DNA from: Nymphalis io
Taxonomy: Eukaryota > Arthropoda > Insecta > Lepidoptera > Nymphalidae
Assembly: GCF_905147045.1 (NCBI RefSeq)
Contig: NC_065898.1
Coordinates: 3,100,001-3,164,000, forward strand
DNA: 64,000 nucleotides
Direction of reading: 5' to 3'
The position numbers were made by a program, and so were the translations under genes. The notes under the pieces were generated by a model, which was not told the DNA's origin, searched no databases, and worked only from the letters and a program-made list of their open reading frames with translations. Below, piece after piece: positions 58,991 to 64,000 of this stretch (its first letter is position 1; every line of letters starts with the position of its first letter).

Positions 58991-60455
58991 CGAGGGTTTT
59001 GCTATCATAATTTATATTATGACATTTGCTTGATTGATTAATAGGTATTTTCTATAATATTCTTACTTTAAGAAGAATATTCGAATGATTATTAGGAAAT
59101 CTAATAACCATTTAAACCATCGCACATTTAAGGTCCGTAGGGCAAAGAATCTTTACTTCGTTCTTATCTACTCTCTTGAATATTTCGAAATCAACCCTGT
59201 AATTTATTTAGTTTTGACTCTAATTATGATATATTAAAAATAGCTTTGCAGATTGTTGCCAGTGTTTAAAAATTATCAATTTAAGGAGTTACTGTGTAGT
59301 TGAATAACCGGTCTAAACCCTATCTAATATTACCCCAACATATATAAAATTTATCGTCTTCCAACTCCATAAAAACCAACGCACATCTTTTATATTTATT
59401 ACCCTTAAAACCTTGAAAGTTGTAATAAGTAATATATGAGTGTAATTTTAATATTTCGTGAGTGTATTATAAACTTGAGCAGTAATTTATACTTAGACTA
59501 GCAACATGCTCTGACTTCGCATGGGTAGCTCGAAAGAGATTGGCTTATGCTGCCATATTTACTAATATTATTAAATACCAAATGTTTTACTTTGCCATCA
59601 ACCAATGATTACTCAGATTCAATCATTTAGATCATAGTGTCGCGGGCTATTATATTAATTGTATTTTTATTTATAATTAATTAAGAAAGTTAATTATGCC
59701 TTGTTCCACAAACCTAATCTGATATTAAGTTTTATTTGGAGTCTTCCAGTCGTTTAAGCGCGATTAAGAGGGGTTATGGAGCAAAATTTCTAATCTTTTA
59801 TGGGTTTCAAAGTCAAAAATAAAATATTATACTGCATTATATTTTAAAGGGTTGTGTTTGATCAAAAACACTAGAGTAAAATTGTCTTGATAGAGAATAA
59901 AATTATAATTTTTTTACATTTTTTTACTTATATTCGAAATGCTATAGGTTATTGAGACATGAACTGGATAGTTAATTAAAATCATCTAGGGCTGAAATTA
60001 GGGATTTTGCTATAAAACATTTTAACGAAAGAAAGATAAAACGATAAAAAGATTTGGCACTTACTAAATTTTTTTTTCGCGAAAAGCCACATCGCCTGTC
60101 GCATGTCACACACACTTCACGCATATATTCGTTATTTAAATCAGACACTGCGGCACTGTTGAAACGAACGTCGTTTTAGATAAAAAAGTGTAAAAATGAG
60201 ATTCTAAAATTTTGCTGGCTTTAGGAGCTCTGACGTTTATGCGAAAATGCCTCTGGCAATGCGGCTAATTTGGTTCATTTTATTAATTATCTGAACATAT
60301 GAACAGTCAAACCAAACCGTGACTTTCAAGCGTTTTAATACTTTCATGTATGTGGGAAAAATGAGTGGAAATAATAACTATCATTAATTATCTTACCAAT
60401 TCAAAAGACGAGATGACCGCTCTACAAGCCGTGCGGTTAATAATTTTACCTATAG
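58991..60455. other. AT-rich DNA without recognisable gene
   Basis: A family C-like start ('gacttcgcatgggtagctcg') at about 59510-59535. Otherwise nothing. Confidence 0.4.
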
Positions 60456-60599
60456 TACAGTAACAGTGACAGCCTGTGAATGGACATTCACACTGCTGGG
60501 CTAAGGCCTCTTCTCCGTTTTTGAGGAGAAGGTTTTGGAGTTTATTCCACCAAGCTGCTCCAATGTGGGTTGGTGGAATATACATGTGGCAGAATTTTT
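60456..60599 (-). mobile_element. SINE B 3' half
   Basis: Reverse SINE B from cagtaacagtgacagcctg to 'acatgtggcagaattttt'. A short hairpin (60475-60492) disrupts the usual tgtgaatgtcccactgctg string. Confidence 0.9.
60475..60492. repeat. 8-bp hairpin, 2-nt loop, inside SINE B
   Basis: tgtgaatg-ga-cattcaca. Other copies have tgtgaatgtcccac here, so an inverted copy of the left arm replaces tccca-type sequence. Confidence 0.8.
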
Positions 60600-61286
60600 A
60601 ATTTAGAAACTACATTAATTTTAATTAAGATTATTATAAGATGTCTTCAATTACGCTTCGTATACAATTCTACGATCCGCAAACGAAACGATCGTAACAT
60701 GAATAAATTAATCGGACGTTTATAAATAGAATCGAGTTTATGTATAAAACATTTATAATTGAATATGTATAATTAATTTATCCTATTGTACGCAACTGAC
60801 CACAAAACGTGTTTTTCATTACTCAGATTCCTCTTCTATCATAATTATCTCAAATACAAATGAAAATTGCGAATGCAATCACGAAAATGTTGATTGAAAC
60901 GCAATCCTGGTATAAACCGATAACCAAAGAGCTTGTAACACCGATAATGTTGCCAGTATGATGTGATGATTTAGAATTAATATGTTCACGTTATTTTGAT
61001 TGTGAAAATCAATTAAATTATAGACTTATTGGAATTTAAAACTGTTGAGCTTATTCAATGGAAGTATCGTATGACACGTTTTTTTCGTTTTTTGTTTTTT
61101 TTTTTTAAATGGGGCACCACTTGTTATCGTAATGCCTACACACAAAATCGATTAATGACAAGATATGAAAAAGAGGCGGAATTTACCATGGAGTATATAT
61201 CTACTAGCTTAACATAAACGTATTTAAATTTATTAATTTTTTTAAGGTTAAAACTTTTATTTTACATAATAGAGATGGTCGGATTT
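60600..61286. other. AT-rich DNA without recognisable gene
   Basis: Nothing supported. Confidence 0.4.
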
Positions 61287-61515
61287 ATTATTATTACGGA
61301 CTTGGTCGTAAATGGTTATCACCGTCCATAGATATTGGTGACATTGGCCAACAACCTTGGGAAGTAAGATACTATATTCTTTGTGCTATACACTGCCTCA
61401 CTCACCCTTGACATCGCAACTCAACAATACCAGTAAGTCAGTGTATTTCTTACAGTGCCAATGGGTGGTGGTGATCAGGTGGCCCAAATGCCCGCCCGCC
61501 AGCCTATTTTATAAA
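61287..61515. mobile_element. Family A inverted pair, old
   Basis: 61287-61433 reads minus-strand family A up to 'caactcaacaatacc'. From about 61439 ('gtatttcttacagtgccaatggg') to 61515 it reads plus-strand, ending 'ggtggcccaaatgcccgcccg...cctattttata'. The central segment is shorter than in the 50253-50612 pair. Confidence 0.8.
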
Positions 61516-62372
61516 TATATATATGATTAATGAATGAATGAATGTCACTTTTTATTGTTGTAATGATTATGTATAATGTAAATTAATTAGATATTATGTT
61601 GTATGAAACCATTAAATTTTGTCTTATAACCTTTGAAGTTTCAAAGGTGACGTTAGCCGCAAGGCTTTTACTTCTGTGGTTGATTCGTAATAGCTCAGCT
61701 TTATATATATAACATACAAATAACATAAGCTATAATTAAACACACGTATAATAACATAAGACATAATATGTGCGTAATGGGTATGTAAAATTACGTCTCA
61801 AAAAAAGTCATGTACAATTAACGTTTTATATATGTTTTTTTTTTCGATAATAGTTATATTGCGTATCGAACATAAATTGCTGCAATACCGTAAAGTCACA
61901 AAACGTTTGTTTGTTTCAAAAAAGTATATGGCCTGGCGCTATTTCAAAGCGTTTGAGCGTACTGTTTCGTTTCAAAATACCAATCGAACGCTCTCGAAGC
62001 ACAGCACACGAAGCAATGCACAAATTAGTATCGACTTTTTATTTTTTATTGCCTAACGCGAATAGCGTTTTCTGACTAAAATGTTACCAGTATTCATTGT
62101 AGTTATATTTATATACATGGACATAGTAATTACTACAACTTACGGACGGAAAATTACTGTAGGATTTCCTAGTAGAGGTTGTTATAATAAAATCCAAATG
62201 TTTTTATATTGAATGCCAAGTATGAAACGTTTATTACAAATATATTTTACTGACATTTTTAATTTCGTCACACTATAATAAGTAATATCGGATATTCTAT
62301 TAGTTAATCAGAACAGTTGTAACTATAGTCCAATTCACACCCCTATCGAGGGTTGATAGCTATTAAATATGA
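61516..62372. other. No gene; GAAT run at 61528-61543
   Basis: AT-rich, nothing else supported. Confidence 0.4.
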
Positions 62373-62716
62373 CATGTAACGTTGTTAACATTGTTAAAAT
62401 ATTAAAAAAGCCGAGATGGCCTAGTGGTTAGAACGCGTAAATCTTAACCGATGATCGTGGGTTCAAGCACTACTGAGTTTTCATGTGCTTAATTTGTGAT
62501 AATAATTCATTTCGAGCTTGACGGTGAAGGAAAACATCGTGAGGAAACCTGCATGTATCTAATTTCATTGAAATTATGTCACATGTGTATTATACCAAAC
62601 CGCATTGGAGCGGCGTGGTGGAATAAGCTCTAAACCTTCTCCTCAAAAAGGGAGAGGAGGCCTTAGCCCAGCAGTGGGACATTAACAGGCTGTTACTGTT
62701 ACTGCATGTAACGTTG
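62373..62716 (+). mobile_element. SINE B, full length, 12-bp TSD
   Basis: TSD catgtaacgttg at 62373-62384 and 62705-62716. Head gccgagatggcctagtgg starts at 62410; the tail is ggctgttactgttactg. The B box is damaged (gggttcaagcac). Twenty-five AT-rich non-SINE bases follow the left TSD. Confidence 0.94.
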
Positions 62717-63393
62717 AAATAACGTATATTTAATGTAGGTGTATACACAAATGTAACTAAAATTTTATTTCAATGAAACAGGCGAGTATCAGTCAGTTTG
62801 TTTATTAATATTTTGTTCGTAATAAATAACAAAGCTATTATTTTTAAAATTAATTCTCACCAGTTCTACGTTGTTCTGTTTGTTTCTCAATTACTAAAAG
62901 TAGGGTTACCATCAACATGGTTCCGAATCTTACATCAATTATAATGGATATTCATTTTTTAACATGGCAATGAAATAGCCTAGTGGATAGTGAATAACAT
63001 GACACTCATATATGAAGGTTTAAAACCTAGCAAGCTTTGCTTAATTTTTCCTATGCGCTTAAAAATTACTACCAACACTAACGCGTGTGCTATTCGCTTT
63101 ATTTTCGAACATAATTTGATCTATTTTCCATTTGAATAAATGCTAAAAAATGTTGAACGATTTCGATGTTTCCGTATAAATATAGAGATTTCGTGATCGC
63201 TTTAATAAAAACATAAAAATACGTAATCTCGAAACCAAATTCTAATACATGTATCTAAACGACCAATTTGCAGTGAAGTCTCGTGGATTACTCTCCAATT
63301 TCTTGCAATGAAATTGAAACAGGATGTTATTGTTTTATATAACAAAATTTAAATATATGTCAATTAAATAACAAACATTGTACTAATTTTATC
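62717..63393. other. No gene; degraded SINE head near 62970-63050
   Basis: 'atagcctagtggatag' and 'ggtttaaaacctagcaagc' may be a very old tRNA-like head. Confidence 0.4.
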
Positions 63394-63704
63394 TCATATT
63401 ATAGCCGAGATGGCCTAGTGGTTAGAACGGCAAAGCAAAGGGCAAGCACTAATCAATTTTCGTGTGCTTAATTTGTGTTAATAATTCATCTCGAGCTTGA
63501 CAGTGAAGGACAACATCGTTAGGAAACCTACATGTGTCTAATTTCATTAAAATTATGTCACATGTGTATCCACCAACACGCATTGGAGCAGCGTGGTGAA
63601 ATAAGCTCCAAAACCACAAAAACACCTTCTCCTCAAAACGGAGAGGAGGCCTTAGCCCAGCAGTGGGACATTAACAGCCTGTTACTGTACTGTATTTCAT
63701 ATTA
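63394..63704 (+). mobile_element. SINE B, nearly full length, 8-bp TSD
   Basis: tcatatta at 63394-63401 and 63697-63704 flanks the SINE (63404 to about 63693). Part of the head around the B box is deleted ('gttagaacggcaaagcaaagggcaagcac'). A short 'ccacaaaaacacc' insertion interrupts the aaaccttctcc block near 63612-63624. Confidence 0.9.
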
Positions 63705-64000
63705 AACGATGTTCCTTAAGTTTCATAACAGATGGTTACCCTACAGTTGTTTCGAGTTGAAGCTTGTACGTGGTCTGCGAACAGCTGAACTGTCTGAAAG
63801 ATAAAAATGAGATTGCAGGAATTTGCCGCAATTCTGCACACGCCTGCGATACGTTTAAAGTATTATTAAAATTGCACTTCTGTTATTCCGTTACTATTTT
63901 TAATTAATTCGAGTGAATATTGCTAATATACACATTTACAAATGTGTTTGTCGGTATGTTTAAGGAATCAACGTGAATTCTGTTAAGTACCTGGGGCCGA
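63705..64000. other. AT-rich DNA without recognisable gene
   Basis: Nothing supported up to the window edge. Confidence 0.4.

Noticed and set aside
61832..62056. 74-codon open frame
   Set aside because: No recognisable similarity and low-complexity start; probably chance.
1..64000. CRISPR, phage, operon or bacterial features
   Set aside because: All context is eukaryotic (LINEs, pol III SINEs, mariner, microsatellites); no spaced direct-repeat array or dense coding is present.

Overview
This window looks like non-coding, repeat-dense, AT-rich nuclear DNA of a lepidopteran, most likely a butterfly. The clues are a dispersed poly(A)-tailed element (family A), a tRNA-derived SINE with a TTACTG-type tail (family B), decayed RTE, CR1/Jockey-like and R1-like non-LTR retrotransposons, and a DD34D mariner. 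I recognise these element styles from lepidopteran genomes but could not search a database. I found no host protein-coding gene, no structural RNA gene and no CRISPR array. All convincing coding similarity belongs to transposable elements, and all but the first copy are broken.

Layout. 1-1.7 kb: two near-identical LINE 3' ends pointing at each other. 4.1-4.8 kb: a GC-rich R1-like LINE 3' end bounded by a 9-bp target-site duplication (TSD). 8-12 kb: old family A and B copies and a tiny TSD-bounded poly(A) insert. 12.7-13.3 kb: an RTE reverse transcriptase relic. 14.5-22.3 kb: scattered SINE and LINE-tail fragments. 22.6-25.1 kb: a decayed CR1/Jockey-like LINE carrying endonuclease, RT and C-terminal remnants. 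25-33.7 kb: more fragments, including an RTE 3' end nested in family A with a 17-bp TSD. 34.0-35.2 kb: a full-length dead mariner, with a 392-bp deletion derivative at 41.9 kb. 36.8-41.2 kb: SINEs, including one SINE inserted in the B box of another. 45-48.8 kb: young family A and B copies. 48.9-50.2 kb: a 649-bp tandem duplication with no difference seen. 50.2-64 kb: inverted family A composites, a possible unassigned coding fragment at 57.2 kb, and two nearly full SINE B copies near the end.

How the parts relate. The CR1/Jockey-like LINE at the start and family A share a 19-nt block near the 3' end followed by a similar A-rich terminus, so this LINE lineage plausibly mobilises (or is the parent of) family A. 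SINE B copies are flanked by TSDs expected from target-primed reverse transcription. A recurring structure no element explains is a set of perfect short-loop hairpins (6921, 15784, 19315, 26075, 35511, 46276, 60475). Three of them lie inside SINE B copies and replace or interrupt consensus sequence. I read these as fossil template-switch events, not as a new genetic system. I did not find convincing evidence of an undescribed biological system.
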